64,000 bases of DNA from Mucilaginibacter sp. (GCF_028288225.1 NZ_JAQBOC010000041.1:1-64000), one strand, 5' to 3'; shown: positions 27,076 through 36,610, counted from the first letter of the stretch. Translations and numbers: made by a program. The notes: generated by a model not told the origin, from the sequence alone.

Positions 27076-27954
27076 ATGAAAATCGCAGTTTACGGCAGGC
27101 AATTTAATGATTCGGTAGTAGTTCCTTATATCCAGCAGGTGTTTGACAATTTGGTGCAGCATGGCGTTGAAATTTATGTTCATCCGCAGCTTCATGACTT
27201 TGTGCAGGAAAATATAAAGACCGTACAATATACCATACTGGAAAGAACGGAACACATTAAAGGTATCGACCTGTTTTTAACGCTTGGCGGCGACGGTACC
27301 CTGTTAGATATGGTTACCGTGATCTGCAACTCAGGCATACCTGTTATAGGAATAAACTTTGGCAGGCTTGGATTTTTGGCAAGTATTAATAAGAACGATA
27401 TTGACGCCGCAATTTATGCAGTAGTAAACAAGCAATTTTCATTAGATAGCAGGGAACTGCTGCGGATTGATTCGGAAAAGGAAATATTTGGGAAGAATAA
27501 TTTTGCCCTTAACGATATTACCATTCATAAACGTGATGATGCGGCAATGATAACCACGCATGTTTTTTTAAACCAGGAGTTTTTAAATTCGTACTGGGGC
27601 GATGGGATCATCATATCTACCTCAACAGGGTCAACCGCTTACTCATTAAGCTGCGGCGGCCCTATAATCTTTCCTGAATCAAACAGTATTGTTTTAACGC
27701 CTAATGCCCCCCACAATTTAAACGTAAGGCCCATAGTGTTGCCTGACACAAGCATACTAGCTTTTGATGTGGAATACCGGAGCAACAATTACCTGGTATC
27801 GTGCGATTCGCGAACGGCAATAATTGATAAAACCATGCGTTTCCAAGTAAGTAAGGCCGGTTTCAAGCTAAACCTTATCCGTTTGAATAATGAAAGCTAT
27901 TTATCAACGTTAAGAAACAAACTGTTATGGGGACTTGATGTACGCAATTACTAA
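27076..27954 (+). CDS. nadK: NAD kinase
   Basis: Phosphorylates NAD to NADP in the cytosol. 292 residues with the family motifs LTLGGDGTLLDMV (ATP/active site) and STGSTAYSLSCGGP (NAD binding), plus INFGRLGFLASI. It begins 13 bases after a word-built inverted repeat and is followed 9 bases later by the DUF6089 gene. With nadC in this window, two NAD(P) genes are present but not linked. Confidence 0.96.
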   Translation: MKIAVYGRQFNDSVVVPYIQQVFDNLVQHGVEIYVHPQLHDFVQENIKTVQYTILERTEHIKGIDLFLTLGGDGTLLDMVTVICNSGIPVIGINFGRLGFLASINKNDIDAAIYAVVNKQFSLDSRELLRIDSEKEIFGKNNFALNDITIHKRDDAAMITTHVFLNQEFLNSYWGDGIIISTSTGSTAYSLSCGGPIIFPESNSIVLTPNAPHNLNVRPIVLPDTSILAFDVEYRSNNYLVSCDSRTAIIDKTMRFQVSKAGFKLNLIRLNNESYLSTLRNKLLWGLDVRNY

Positions 27955-27963
27955 ATTTACCGG

Positions 27964-28752
27964 ATGCCAAAATTTGTACTATTTATAATTTTAGTTTTTA
28001 TATCCTTTAATTTAAAGGCGCAAACCTGGGAATTTGGCGCATCGGCAGGCGGTGCAGGCTATATGGGGGATCTGAACCCCAATAACCCGGTTAAAATTAG
28101 CGGTTATGCCATTGGCGGTTTTGTGAAGCGAAACTTTAACGGTTATTTATCAGCAAGGTTAAATGGCGTCATCAGCCGGGTAAGCGCTGCAGATAGCAAT
28201 TCAGGCAATCAACAATTCAGAAACAGGAATTTAAGCTTCACAACTCCTATCCGGGAAGCAAGCATTATAGGCGAGTTTAATTTTATGAACTATATCCCCG
28301 ATGCCGGTAAAAATAAATATACACCATATATTTTTCTGGGTGTTGCTGCAGCAAAATATTATCCCCGCGCAACATACCAGGGGCAGCTGTATGATTTAAG
28401 AAGTTTAAAAACCGAGGGCCAGCCTGCTGCATACTCTGCAACAACTATTTCCCTTTTATATGGTGCCGGTTTTAAGTATAACATTACAGGTAAATTCACC
28501 CTTGGAGCCGAATTAGGCTATCGTAACACTAATACCGATTACCTTGACGATGTAAGTGGCAACTATGCTGATAAAAGTAAGCAAAGCATACTTTCGGCCG
28601 CACTGGGCGACAGGTCTGGTGAAAAAACGGGCAGTCATTATATTGGCAGCGCAGGCACGCAAAGGGGCGATATGCGGCCGCACGATACTTATTTCTTTTC
28701 TCAAATTACCATCTCCTATACTTTTGTAACGCAGAAGTGTTATTTTCAATAA
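27964..28752 (+). CDS. DUF6089-type outer-membrane beta-barrel protein
   Basis: 262 residues. The signal peptide (FVLFIILVFISFNLKAQ) precedes a glycine- and aromatic-rich barrel with TWEFGASAGGAGYMGDLNP and LGAELGYRNTNTDYLDDV, matching a Bacteroidetes family regularly placed between nadK and uppS/bamA. The role is not established; an envelope-assembly link is inferred from the neighbourhood. Its C-terminus SYTFVTQKCYFQ is not a strong barrel-end signal. Confidence 0.8.
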   Translation: MPKFVLFIILVFISFNLKAQTWEFGASAGGAGYMGDLNPNNPVKISGYAIGGFVKRNFNGYLSARLNGVISRVSAADSNSGNQQFRNRNLSFTTPIREASIIGEFNFMNYIPDAGKNKYTPYIFLGVAAAKYYPRATYQGQLYDLRSLKTEGQPAAYSATTISLLYGAGFKYNITGKFTLGAELGYRNTNTDYLDDVSGNYADKSKQSILSAALGDRSGEKTGSHYIGSAGTQRGDMRPHDTYFFSQITISYTFVTQKCYFQ

Positions 28753-29004
28753 GTCCGAAGCAGGATTCTTAGGATTTAAAACATTACCGGATGAGTTTTT
28801 GCAATGTATCTTAAGTTCGAAATGTGTTAATTTTTTCAGATCCGCATTTTAAACCGCCAGCCATCCTGGAAATCCTCACATCATATAAATCTTAGTTTAA
28901 ATGCATCAATGTTGCAATGAAAACTAATCAGCGGCGTTATACGGTAAATCAGTTGCATCTGTTTGCTGCTGTTAACCAATTATTTAACCTTAATCTTTAA
29001 CATC

Positions 29005-29522
29005 ATGGCTGAGCTAGCACAATCCTCCGGAAAATCAGGTGGCAAACGCGCCGTTAAAAGAATGCCTGTTCGTGTAGATCTGACTGCAATGGTTGATCTT
29101 GCATTTTTACTGATCACATTTTTTATGCTGACCACTTCGCTGCAAAGCCGCGTAAAATGGAAGTGTTTATGCCTGCTGACGGCCCTCCCGGACCTGTATC
29201 TGAAAAAACAACTATGACCATTTGCCTCGGCACAAAAAACCAGGCAATGTATTATTTAGGCATGGCCGGTAAGCCTTTAACAACCCCTAAATTAACAGGC
29301 TATGGCGTAGGGATCCGCACTGCAATAGTAGAAATGAGCAAACAGGTGCTTGCCTCAACCGGTAAAAGTATGATGGTGTTAATTAAACCGGCTGAACATT
29401 CGGTATACGAAAACCTGGTTGATGCGCTCGATGAAGTAAATATTACCAAAGTACCATCATACGCCATTGCCGTTATCTCGGCAAAAGATATTGATATGCT
29501 GAAGGAAAAGGGGATCTATTAA
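29005..29522 (+). pseudogene. exbD: exbD with a 1-nt frameshift (biopolymer transport protein)
   Basis: The first frame (29005 onward) gives RVDLTAMVDLAFLLITFFML, the single ExbD membrane segment with its essential aspartate, then runs into nonsense after TTSLQ. The second frame (to 29522) gives MEVFMPADGPPGPVSEKTT and a normal ExbD periplasmic domain. Adding one A in the AAA at about 29144-29146 would read LQKPRKMEVFMP and restore a 173-residue protein. So the gene carries a 1-base deletion, or the sequence has an error. No exbB or tonB is adjacent; it sits alone in the envelope cluster. Confidence 0.82.
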
Positions 29523-29800
29523 TTGGTTGAGTAAGTTGATTGAGTTAGATTAGGTTGATTGAGTTAGAATAATTGCCAACTCATTCAATCATCGGCTCAA
29601 TCAATTTTTCATGGTTTTCTGCCTAAAAAACCACTCCCTTAATCAACCACTCACCCAATCAACTTCCTCAAAAATTCTTTTCCTTCTTCATAATAAAAAA
29701 ACTACAATTAAGTTTTTACCTTTGTCCCCTGAAAAAAACAGCACAAGTTGTTGAAAATGGGGCCAAAACCCGGTTAATTTTTATAATTTATTAGCCGTGG
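29523..29800. repeat. Word-built inverted repeat spacer before uppS
   Basis: Left words TTGATTGAGTTAGATTAGG (about 29530-29570) face CAACTCATTCAATC and AATCAACCACTCACCCAATC (about 29577-29665). The words recur at 35245, 36857, 53242 and 61190. No gene. A second TACCTTTG box at 29717-29724 could start a longer uppS leader. Confidence 0.65.
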
Positions 29801-29814
29801 GGTTTATATTTGTA

Positions 29815-29822
29815 AGTCATTT
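29815..29822 (+). promoter_or_regulatory. -7 promoter box for uppS
   Basis: TATATTTG fits TAnnTTTG and lies 54 bases before the uppS start. Another match (TACCTTTG) is at 29717-29724. Confidence 0.5.
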
Positions 29823-29876
29823 TTTTTAATAAATGATGCTTTATAAGGCAGGTTAGGGCTTTTAATAAACGGTATA

Positions 29877-30617
29877 ATGGGATATAAGGATCAGATTGAT
29901 TTGTTAAAATTGCCTCAGCACATAGCTATCATTATGGACGGCAATGGCCGTTGGGCAAAAGAAAAAGGCAAATTAAGAATATTCGGCCATCATAACGGGG
30001 TGCTTTCAGTTAGGGATGTGGTTGAGGGCGCTACACTGCTTAATTTAAAATATCTTACACTTTATACTTTCTCATCAGAAAACTGGAACCGGCCGAAGCT
30101 TGAAGTTATGGCCATTATGGAGCTGATGGTAAGTACCATTCATAAAGAAATAAGAAACTTTATGGAAAAAAACGTGCGTTTAACGGCAATTGGCGATTTA
30201 GAAATGCTGCCTGATAAGGCCCGTAGGGAACTGAATAATGCAATTGAGCAAACCAGTGCCAACACTGGCCTTGTGCTCACGCTTGCATTAAGCTACAGCT
30301 CGCGCCGTGAAATTGTGCGCGCCGCCAAAAATATTGCTATTAAAGTGCAGAGCGGCGAGTTAAACATTGAGGATATTGATGAGGAGACTTTTGAAAACAA
30401 CTTATATACCAATGGCATGCCCAACCCCGAATTACTGATCAGAACCAGCGGCGAACATCGCATAAGTAACTACCTGTTGTGGCAAATTGCGTATGCCGAA
30501 TTGTACTTCACAGCAAAGTTATGGCCTGATTTCCGCAAGGAAGATCTTTATGAAGCTATACTTGATTATCAAAAACGTGAACGCCGTTTTGGGATGACAA
30601 GCGAGCAGGTCAACTAA
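29877..30617 (+). CDS. uppS: Isoprenyl transferase (undecaprenyl diphosphate synthase family)
   Basis: Makes the C55 polyprenyl diphosphate carrier for peptidoglycan and other glycans. 246 residues with IIMDGNGRWAKEKGK (catalytic Asp), TLYTFSSENWNRP, ALSYSSRREI and LLIRTSGEHRISNYLLWQ. The family order uppS then bamA is typical of Bacteroidetes. The last 64 bases to bamA are AT-rich and may hold its own promoter. Confidence 0.96.
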   Translation: MGYKDQIDLLKLPQHIAIIMDGNGRWAKEKGKLRIFGHHNGVLSVRDVVEGATLLNLKYLTLYTFSSENWNRPKLEVMAIMELMVSTIHKEIRNFMEKNVRLTAIGDLEMLPDKARRELNNAIEQTSANTGLVLTLALSYSSRREIVRAAKNIAIKVQSGELNIEDIDEETFENNLYTNGMPNPELLIRTSGEHRISNYLLWQIAYAELYFTAKLWPDFRKEDLYEAILDYQKRERRFGMTSEQVN

Positions 30618-30680
30618 ATTTTTACTTTTAACACTTTTTAACAACTGTATAAATTATTTTTAGCCCACTAAAATATTCGA

Positions 30681-33239
30681 ATGAATAAATACTTTTTTGC
30701 CCTTCTTTTCACTGTGATAAGTACTGCTGCCCTGGCCCAGATCCCGGGGGCTCAGCCTAAATATGCGCTTCCAAAATCAACATTGCCTGCTGATAGTTTA
30801 AGTTATCTTGAACCGAAGGATTTTATTATCGGGGGTATTACCATCACCGGTACAAAATCACTTGATAAAGATGTATTGCTAACCATATCAAAATTAAATA
30901 AGGGCGACCATATTAATTTGCCGGGCGAAGCGAATGCCAACGTAATTAAAAACATGTATTCGCAGGGCTTGTTTGAGGATGTACAGTTAAATATCACAAA
31001 AATAGTTCAGGATACCATTTACCTTGAAATTGCTGTTACCGAGCTTCCGCGTTTATCGCGCCTGCATTTAACCGGCATCCGCAAGGGCGAGATTGATGAC
31101 GTTCAGAAAAAACTGTCAGACAAAGCGTATAAAATTGTTAACGCAAACCTTATTAGCACAAGCACGGCTATCATTAAAAAACACTTTAATGAAAAAGGCT
31201 TTTTAAATACCACGGTAACTACCAAACAGCGTAAAGATCCGGGAGATGCAAATAGCGTGATACTTGATGTTGCAATTAATAAGCATAAAAAGGTAATGAT
31301 ATCTGACGTTACCTTTGAAGGTAATAAGGACTTTTCGCAGAAAAAATTAAGAAAATACCTGAGCAAAACCCGTAAAAGAAAGTTCTACAATATTTTTGGG
31401 TCGCGCAAATTCAAGCAGGATAAATATGATGAGGATAAGCTGAACCTGGTAACAAAAATGCAGGGCAGGGGATACAGGGATGCTGAAATTGTAAGCGATT
31501 CGGTTTTTAAAACCGGCCCCAATACAGTAGGCGTTAAAATAAAAGTGTTTGAAGGCCACAAGTATTACTTTGGTAACATCAAATGGTCTGGTAATGCAAA
31601 ATACCCGGCAGACGTGTTGAACAGGATCCTAAAAATAAGGAAGGGTGACATATTCAGCGAGGAAGAGTTAAATAAAAGGTTAACCGGTCCTACGCCTGCA
31701 AATGATGACATCTCGTCGTTTTATTTGAATGATGGTTACCTTACCTACAACGCCGACCCGGTACAAACAAAAATATATAATGATACGGTAGATATGGACC
31801 TGCGCGTTTATGAAGGGCCACAGTACACCATAAACAGGGTTATATTAAAAGGTAACGATGTAACCAATGATAAAGTGGTTATGCGTGAGATAAAAACAAA
31901 GCCCGGACAGAAATTTAACAAAGAGCTGTTAATACGGAGCACACGCGAAATTGGACAATTAGGTAACTTTGACGAGCAGAAAACCGAACCTAAGCCAACC
32001 AACATAAACCCGCAGGATGGTACAGTTGATATTGTATATAACGTGGTTGAAAAACCATCAGATCAGATTGAGCTGTCGGGTGGTTTTGGTGGCGGCCAGT
32101 TAGTAGGTACGCTTGGACTTACCTTTAATAATTTTTCGCTACGTAACCTGTTTAACCTTAAGGCTTATAAACCATTGCCAAAAGGCGACGGGCAGAAGCT
32201 GAGCTTAAGAGGCCAATCAAGCGGACGTACTTATCAAAACTTTTCGTTTACTTTTTCTGAGCCATGGCTTGGAGGTAAAAAACCAATCTATTTTGCATTA
32301 TCGGCTTATACCCAGTTAAGTTCAACAGGCCAGTATTATGCAAAAACAAACCCGCTGTATAATAATCTGCGTATAAATGGTATAGGTGTTACCCTTGGTA
32401 AACGTTTAAACTGGCCTGATAACTATTTCCAGTTAAACTACTCGTTAAACTTTGACCACTATAATTTGGATAACTACACCGGTTATTTATTTTCAAACGG
32501 TACGTCGTTTAATATTAAACTAACCCAGGAGCTAAGCCGTAACTCGGTTGATATGCCAATTTATCCAACATCAGGATCAAACATTAAATTTACAGTACAG
32601 GCTACGCCGCCATATTCATTATTTAATAACATCAATTATAAAATAGCCACTCCTGAGCAGCGGTACCATTTCGTTGAGTATTATAAATTTAAATATGATG
32701 CCCAATGGTTTACCAAGCTAACAGGCAAGCTGGTATTGATGTCGCAGGTGAGGTTTGGATTTTTGGGTCAGTACAATACAGAAGTTGGCCCGTCGCCTTT
32801 CGAAAGGTTTAAATTGGGTGGCGATGGAATGCAGAGCTACCAGTTTTTACAAGGTAGTGAGATCATTGGTTTAAGGGGATATCAAAACTTCTCAATAATA
32901 CCCGAAGGCACAAATTACACTGCTGATACCAATCCGGGGAGTGCAATATATAATAAATACACCATGGAGCTTCGCCATCCTGTTATACAGGGACAATCGG
33001 CAACTATATTTTTGTTAGCTTTTGCTGAAGGTGGAAATGTTTGGAATTCTTTTAATAAATTTGACCCTTTCAACGTAAAACGTTCAGTAGGAGTTGGAGC
33101 CAGGATATTTTTACCTATTTTTGGGTTGCTTGGTTTGGATTATGGATATGGATTTGATAAAATACCGGGTATTCCGGGAGCTAACGGAGGCCAGTTCCAT
33201 TTCTCAATTTCTCAGAGCTTAAACGGCGGATTTAATTAA
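30681..33239 (+). CDS. bamA: Outer-membrane protein assembly factor BamA
   Basis: The central component that inserts beta-barrels into the outer membrane. 852 residues: signal peptide to about A19 (TAALAQ), POTRA domains from about 45 to 430 (ITGTKSLDKDVL, VTFEGNKDFSQKKLRKYLS, VILKGNDVTNDKVVMREI), then the Omp85 barrel with LGGDGMQSYQFLQGSEIIGL and RGYQNFS around loop 6. The end GGQFHFSISQSLNGGFN fits a barrel closing strand. It lies between uppS and two OmpH chaperones, the periplasmic partners. Confidence 0.95.
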   Translation: MNKYFFALLFTVISTAALAQIPGAQPKYALPKSTLPADSLSYLEPKDFIIGGITITGTKSLDKDVLLTISKLNKGDHINLPGEANANVIKNMYSQGLFEDVQLNITKIVQDTIYLEIAVTELPRLSRLHLTGIRKGEIDDVQKKLSDKAYKIVNANLISTSTAIIKKHFNEKGFLNTTVTTKQRKDPGDANSVILDVAINKHKKVMISDVTFEGNKDFSQKKLRKYLSKTRKRKFYNIFGSRKFKQDKYDEDKLNLVTKMQGRGYRDAEIVSDSVFKTGPNTVGVKIKVFEGHKYYFGNIKWSGNAKYPADVLNRILKIRKGDIFSEEELNKRLTGPTPANDDISSFYLNDGYLTYNADPVQTKIYNDTVDMDLRVYEGPQYTINRVILKGNDVTNDKVVMREIKTKPGQKFNKELLIRSTREIGQLGNFDEQKTEPKPTNINPQDGTVDIVYNVVEKPSDQIELSGGFGGGQLVGTLGLTFNNFSLRNLFNLKAYKPLPKGDGQKLSLRGQSSGRTYQNFSFTFSEPWLGGKKPIYFALSAYTQLSSTGQYYAKTNPLYNNLRINGIGVTLGKRLNWPDNYFQLNYSLNFDHYNLDNYTGYLFSNGTSFNIKLTQELSRNSVDMPIYPTSGSNIKFTVQATPPYSLFNNINYKIATPEQRYHFVEYYKFKYDAQWFTKLTGKLVLMSQVRFGFLGQYNTEVGPSPFERFKLGGDGMQSYQFLQGSEIIGLRGYQNFSIIPEGTNYTADTNPGSAIYNKYTMELRHPVIQGQSATIFLLAFAEGGNVWNSFNKFDPFNVKRSVGVGARIFLPIFGLLGLDYGYGFDKIPGIPGANGGQFHFSISQSLNGGFN

Positions 33240-33256
33240 TTTGCAATGTAATTGTA

Positions 33257-33787
33257 ATGAAGAAGACAATTTTAATACTGTTTTTTACGTTCATAACGCT
33301 CACCGGTGTGTTCGCACAGCGGTTTGCTTATGTAGACTCGGAGTATATATTAAAACATATGCCTGAATATGCATCGGCACAAAAACAGATAGAAGCGCTT
33401 TCTGTACAATGGCAAAAGGATGTTGATGTACGTTTTCAGGAAATTGACCGTTTATACAAGGCGTACCAGGCCGACCAGGTGTTGATGACTGCGGATATGA
33501 AAAAACGGCGCGAGGCGGAAATTGCAGATAAAGAAAAAACAGCAAAAGACTTTCAGCGTCAGAAATTTGGACCAGAAGGTGAGCTTGCTCAAAAAAGTAA
33601 TTCAATAATAAAACCTATCCAGGATAAAATGGCTAAAGCTATACAGGCAGTTGCCGAAAATGATAATCTTGATATGATATTTGACAAAAACAGTGAAGTA
33701 ATTATGTTATATGCCAGCCCGCGTTATGATAAAAGCGCAGATGTTTTAACAAAACTTGGATTAAAGGCCGGATCTCCCGCAAAATAA
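33257..33787 (+). CDS. OmpH/Skp-family periplasmic chaperone, copy 1
   Basis: 176 residues. A signal peptide (ILFFTFITLTGVFAQ) precedes RFAYVDSEYILKHMPEYASAQ, the conserved OmpH start, and a long coiled coil (about 40-120). The second copy follows 47 bases later; a Skp-like pair after bamA is normal for Bacteroidetes. It should hold unfolded outer-membrane proteins for BamA. It starts 17 bases after bamA. Confidence 0.92.
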   Translation: MKKTILILFFTFITLTGVFAQRFAYVDSEYILKHMPEYASAQKQIEALSVQWQKDVDVRFQEIDRLYKAYQADQVLMTADMKKRREAEIADKEKTAKDFQRQKFGPEGELAQKSNSIIKPIQDKMAKAIQAVAENDNLDMIFDKNSEVIMLYASPRYDKSADVLTKLGLKAGSPAK

Positions 33788-33834
33788 ATTTTCAATATAT
33801 TAATCCCATTACATTTAAACACAGAACAAAAAAA

Positions 33835-34347
33835 ATGAAAAAACTACTTAAAGTTGCTTTAGTGGCGGTATGCTTTTTAACGGTAGGCAACTTTGCCAAA
33901 GCACAAACAAAAATTGGTTATGTTAATACTCAGCTTATACTTAGCTTAATGCCTGAAGTTAAAACGGTAAAATCACAGTTAGATATTTATCAAAAGCAGT
34001 TTATTGATGAGCTAACTTCGATGAATAATGAACTCCAAACCAAAGGAAAGCAATTCCAGGCAGGACAAGCTACTATGACAGATGCTGTTCGTTCTTCTAA
34101 ACAAGGTGAATTGCAGGATATTCAAAAACGGATCCAGGATTATCAAAACGATGCACAACAGAAATATGAGGCTAAATCTAACGAGCTTATAAAACCTTTG
34201 TCAGACAAGATCCATACAGCAGTTGAAGCTGTAGCTAAAGAAAAAGGCTATACATACGTATTGGATTCAGGACAAACTGCACTTGTTGTGGCTCCTGAGG
34301 CAGATAACCTTGAAGCTGCTGTTAAAGTTAAATTAGGGATCAAATAA
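33835..34347 (+). CDS. OmpH/Skp-family periplasmic chaperone, copy 2
   Basis: 170 residues with a signal peptide ending near NFAKAQ and the OmpH opening TKIGYVNTQLILSLMPEV, then a coiled coil with many Gln/Lys. It differs from copy 1 in sequence but not in plan. A strong terminator follows it at 34371-34400, so the operon ends here and murI is transcribed separately. Confidence 0.92.
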   Translation: MKKLLKVALVAVCFLTVGNFAKAQTKIGYVNTQLILSLMPEVKTVKSQLDIYQKQFIDELTSMNNELQTKGKQFQAGQATMTDAVRSSKQGELQDIQKRIQDYQNDAQQKYEAKSNELIKPLSDKIHTAVEAVAKEKGYTYVLDSGQTALVVAPEADNLEAAVKVKLGIK

Positions 34348-34370
34348 TAAGCAATTAGTAAACATTTACA

Positions 34371-34400
34371 AAGCGCCTCCAATTTATGGGGCGCTTTTTT
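34371..34400 (+). terminator. Intrinsic terminator after the OmpH pair
   Basis: Stem AAGCGCC / GGGCGCTT with an AT-rich loop (TCCAATTTAT) followed by TTTTTTTA. It immediately precedes the murI promoter box. Confidence 0.9.
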
Positions 34401-34408
34401 TATTTTTG
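34401..34408 (+). promoter_or_regulatory. -7 promoter box of murI, possibly leaderless
   Basis: TATTTTTG matches TAnnTTTG and overlaps the tail of the preceding terminator. With a start site 5-7 bases downstream, transcription would begin at or near the ATG at 34414, giving a leaderless message. Confidence 0.55.
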
Positions 34409-35247
34409 TGCAGATGGTAAATAATAAACCAATAGGGATCTTTGACTCAGGCTATGGCGGACTTACCGTTTTCCGCTCAATTTTTAAAGCGCTGCCTGAA
34501 TATGATTATATTTATATAGGCGATACGGCCCGTGCACCGTATGGTAACCGTTCATTTCAAACCATTCACCAGTATACCTGGGAATGCGTGCAATGGTTGT
34601 TTAAACAGGGCTGTCCGCTTGTTATATTGGCTTGTAATACAGCTTCGGCCAAGGCGCTGCGTAACATACAGCAAATCGACCTGAAAAATGAGGATCCCTC
34701 AAAGCGTGTATTAGGCGTTATAAGGCCGACTGCCGAAGTGATAGGTGATTACTCTCAAACAAAAGAAATAGGCGTGCTGGGCACAAAAGGAACGGTACAG
34801 TCTGGATCGTACCGGATAGAGATAGGTAATTTTTTTCCGGATGTAAAAGTACACCAGCAGGCTTGTCCGCTTTGGGTGCCGTTAATTGAAAATGGCGAGT
34901 ATGATAAGCCCGGTGCTGACTATTTTGTAAAACAATACCTTGATCAAATTTTGGAGCAATCAGCAAGTATTGATACCCTTTTGCTGGCCTGCACCCATTA
35001 TCCATTAATTGAGCAAAAAATAAAAGAATACTTGCCTGGTAACATACAAGTAGTATCACAGGGAGATATTGTTGCTCATAGCCTGGTAGATTACCTGCAA
35101 CGTCATCCGGAAATGGAAAGAAGTATCAGCAGAAATAAAACACAACGTTTTTTTACCACTACAGATGATACGGAAGACTTTGATCATTATGCTGAACTGT
35201 TTTTTTCGGCACCGGTAAAGTCGGGGTATGCGGAGATAAAGTGTTAG
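34408..35247 (+). CDS. murI: Glutamate racemase
   Basis: Makes D-glutamate for peptidoglycan. 279 residues from a GTG at 34408, or 277 from the ATG at 34414, which the promoter position favours. Motifs IGIFDSGYGGLTV, LACNTASA (catalytic Cys) and LLACTHYPLIE (second Cys) are intact. It is preceded by the terminator of the OmpH pair and by a TATTTTTG box. Confidence 0.96.
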   Translation: MQMVNNKPIGIFDSGYGGLTVFRSIFKALPEYDYIYIGDTARAPYGNRSFQTIHQYTWECVQWLFKQGCPLVILACNTASAKALRNIQQIDLKNEDPSKRVLGVIRPTAEVIGDYSQTKEIGVLGTKGTVQSGSYRIEIGNFFPDVKVHQQACPLWVPLIENGEYDKPGADYFVKQYLDQILEQSASIDTLLLACTHYPLIEQKIKEYLPGNIQVVSQGDIVAHSLVDYLQRHPEMERSISRNKTQRFFTTTDDTEDFDHYAELFFSAPVKSGYAEIKC

Positions 35248-35290
35248 TGGATTGAGTTGATTAGGTTAGATTGATTTGGTTAAAAGCGAG
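35245..35290. repeat. TTGATTGAGTTAG-type word repeat after murI
   Basis: GGATTGAGTTGATTAGGTTA and TTGATTTGGTTAAAAGC sit right after the murI stop. Inverted words TCAACTTAATCAACTATTCA appear 1.6 kb downstream at 36857-36915, on the other side of the minus-strand gene. Confidence 0.55.
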
Positions 35291-35301
35291 GTCTTTAAGC
35301 A

Positions 35302-35460
35302 ATGAGTAGCAAAAAAATAAAAGAGTTTGACACAGTCAAAACATTCAGAGAGATTAAAGATAATATTTCAAAAGATATTGAAGGTATGACTTTTGAGCAA
35401 TTGCAGGCATATTTAAATAAAACAAGATTACACCCCCGTAACCGGTTGATTCCAAAATGA
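35302..35460 (+). CDS. Small acidic/basic helical protein, antitoxin-like
   Basis: A 52-residue frame from ATG 35302: MSSKKIKEFDTVKTFREIKD at the N-terminus, then SKDIEGMTFEQLQAYLNK and a basic end RLHPRNRLIPK. The pattern 'FDxVxxxRxIxD ... GMTxEQxxAYL' resembles small antitoxin-like proteins found in many bacteria, but I see no toxin gene beside it. It sits in a repeat-rich gap and may be a remnant or an orphan. Whether it is expressed is unknown. Confidence 0.5.
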   Translation: MSSKKIKEFDTVKTFREIKDNISKDIEGMTFEQLQAYLNKTRLHPRNRLIPK

Positions 35461-35500
35461 ATTGTAATCAACTTTGTTTTTTGGCATACTGTTTTATCCT

Positions 35501-36610
35501 TTAATAAAAATAAAAGCTCAACCGGGCATCAGGATATTTTTTCTCCAGTTTTTTCTGAATTATTTTATAGATCCGCATTTCCGGGTTTGGGATAGCATTG
35601 GTTTCGGTTATAGCCCAGGTCTGCAGCTCAATAAACGCTTGCCCATTGCAAATTCTATAACGCCTCCTTTTGTAAAACGCCTGCAGCTGTCTGCATTTGC
35701 TGGTATCCTTAATACAAATTATCATTTTAGGGGCTTTGCCCGAGTACATGCTTGATGATAAAAAGCCATCCCAATAGCCAACAAAGTGAAGGGCCGGCAA
35801 AATGCCCCAAACAACAAATATCAATTTATTCCAGCCCTGAAAAATAAACTTAGGGGCAATTACGCGTTCTTGTTTCTTTATAAAAATGAGGTATAAATAC
35901 ACTATCATAACCATATTCCATGGCCATACAATTGCGTTGTAGCTTAAGCCTAACGGGCCCAACAATAAAAGGATAAACAGGTGCATTAAAATTAAAGCTA
36001 TTGCGGCTATTTTTTTTGTTTTTGAAAATACTAAGCCTGCACCTGCAATTAACTCAAGCAAGCCCGCCAGGCAGCCGGCGTAATATAAATAATGCCACCC
36101 GGCAATATTTGAAGGAATTTTAAGAAAAGATTTAAGTATAATCTGGAACCAGATGGTTTGCAAAAAGCTTCCATTTAGCTTTCCTAAACCGCTGTAAAAG
36201 TAAGTAAATGCCAAAATGAATGTAAAAGAGGCAATAACAAGCTTCGGCTTATTTGCATTTACAAGGAAAATGAAAATGATAAATATGCATTGATATTCGT
36301 ACGGCTGCCACCTATTTTGATCAAGAAGACAAGAGAAGATCTCGACTGCCAATAAACCAACCATGGTGAATTTGTTTTTAGAGAAAAACAAAAGCACCAC
36401 GATACATAAAAGTGAGAGTACCAATAAAATGACATGTATTACCGGGGGCACCCGATCAAAACTTTCAAAAACCGGAGCGGTTGGAAATAACCTGTAGGTG
36501 GTCCACATCCTCCATCCCATTAATTTAACTATCAGCCAAAATATACAGGCTATTTTAAATAGCAGGGCATTTATTTCTTCATTCTGAAAGTGTGGTTTTG
36601 TCCTGGTCAT
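35501..36610 (-). CDS. Multi-pass membrane protein of the DoxX/HTTM-like type
   Basis: 369 residues with about nine hydrophobic segments covering residues 15-290 and a cytosolic-looking basic C-terminus (CIKDTSKCRQLQAFYKRRRY). The arrangement of TFILAFTYFYSGLGKLNGSF and ELIAGAGLVFSKTKKIAAI is reminiscent of DoxX/MauE or HTTM families, but no family-specific motif is certain. It is transcribed against the neighbouring genes and has no evident partner. Function unknown. Confidence 0.65.
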   Translation of the reverse strand: MTRTKPHFQNEEINALLFKIACIFWLIVKLMGWRMWTTYRLFPTAPVFESFDRVPPVIHVILLVLSLLCIVVLLFFSKNKFTMVGLLAVEIFSCLLDQNRWQPYEYQCIFIIFIFLVNANKPKLVIASFTFILAFTYFYSGLGKLNGSFLQTIWFQIILKSFLKIPSNIAGWHYLYYAGCLAGLLELIAGAGLVFSKTKKIAAIALILMHLFILLLLGPLGLSYNAIVWPWNMVMIVYLYLIFIKKQERVIAPKFIFQGWNKLIFVVWGILPALHFVGYWDGFLSSSMYSGKAPKMIICIKDTSKCRQLQAFYKRRRYRICNGQAFIELQTWAITETNAIPNPEMRIYKIIQKKLEKKYPDARLSFYFY

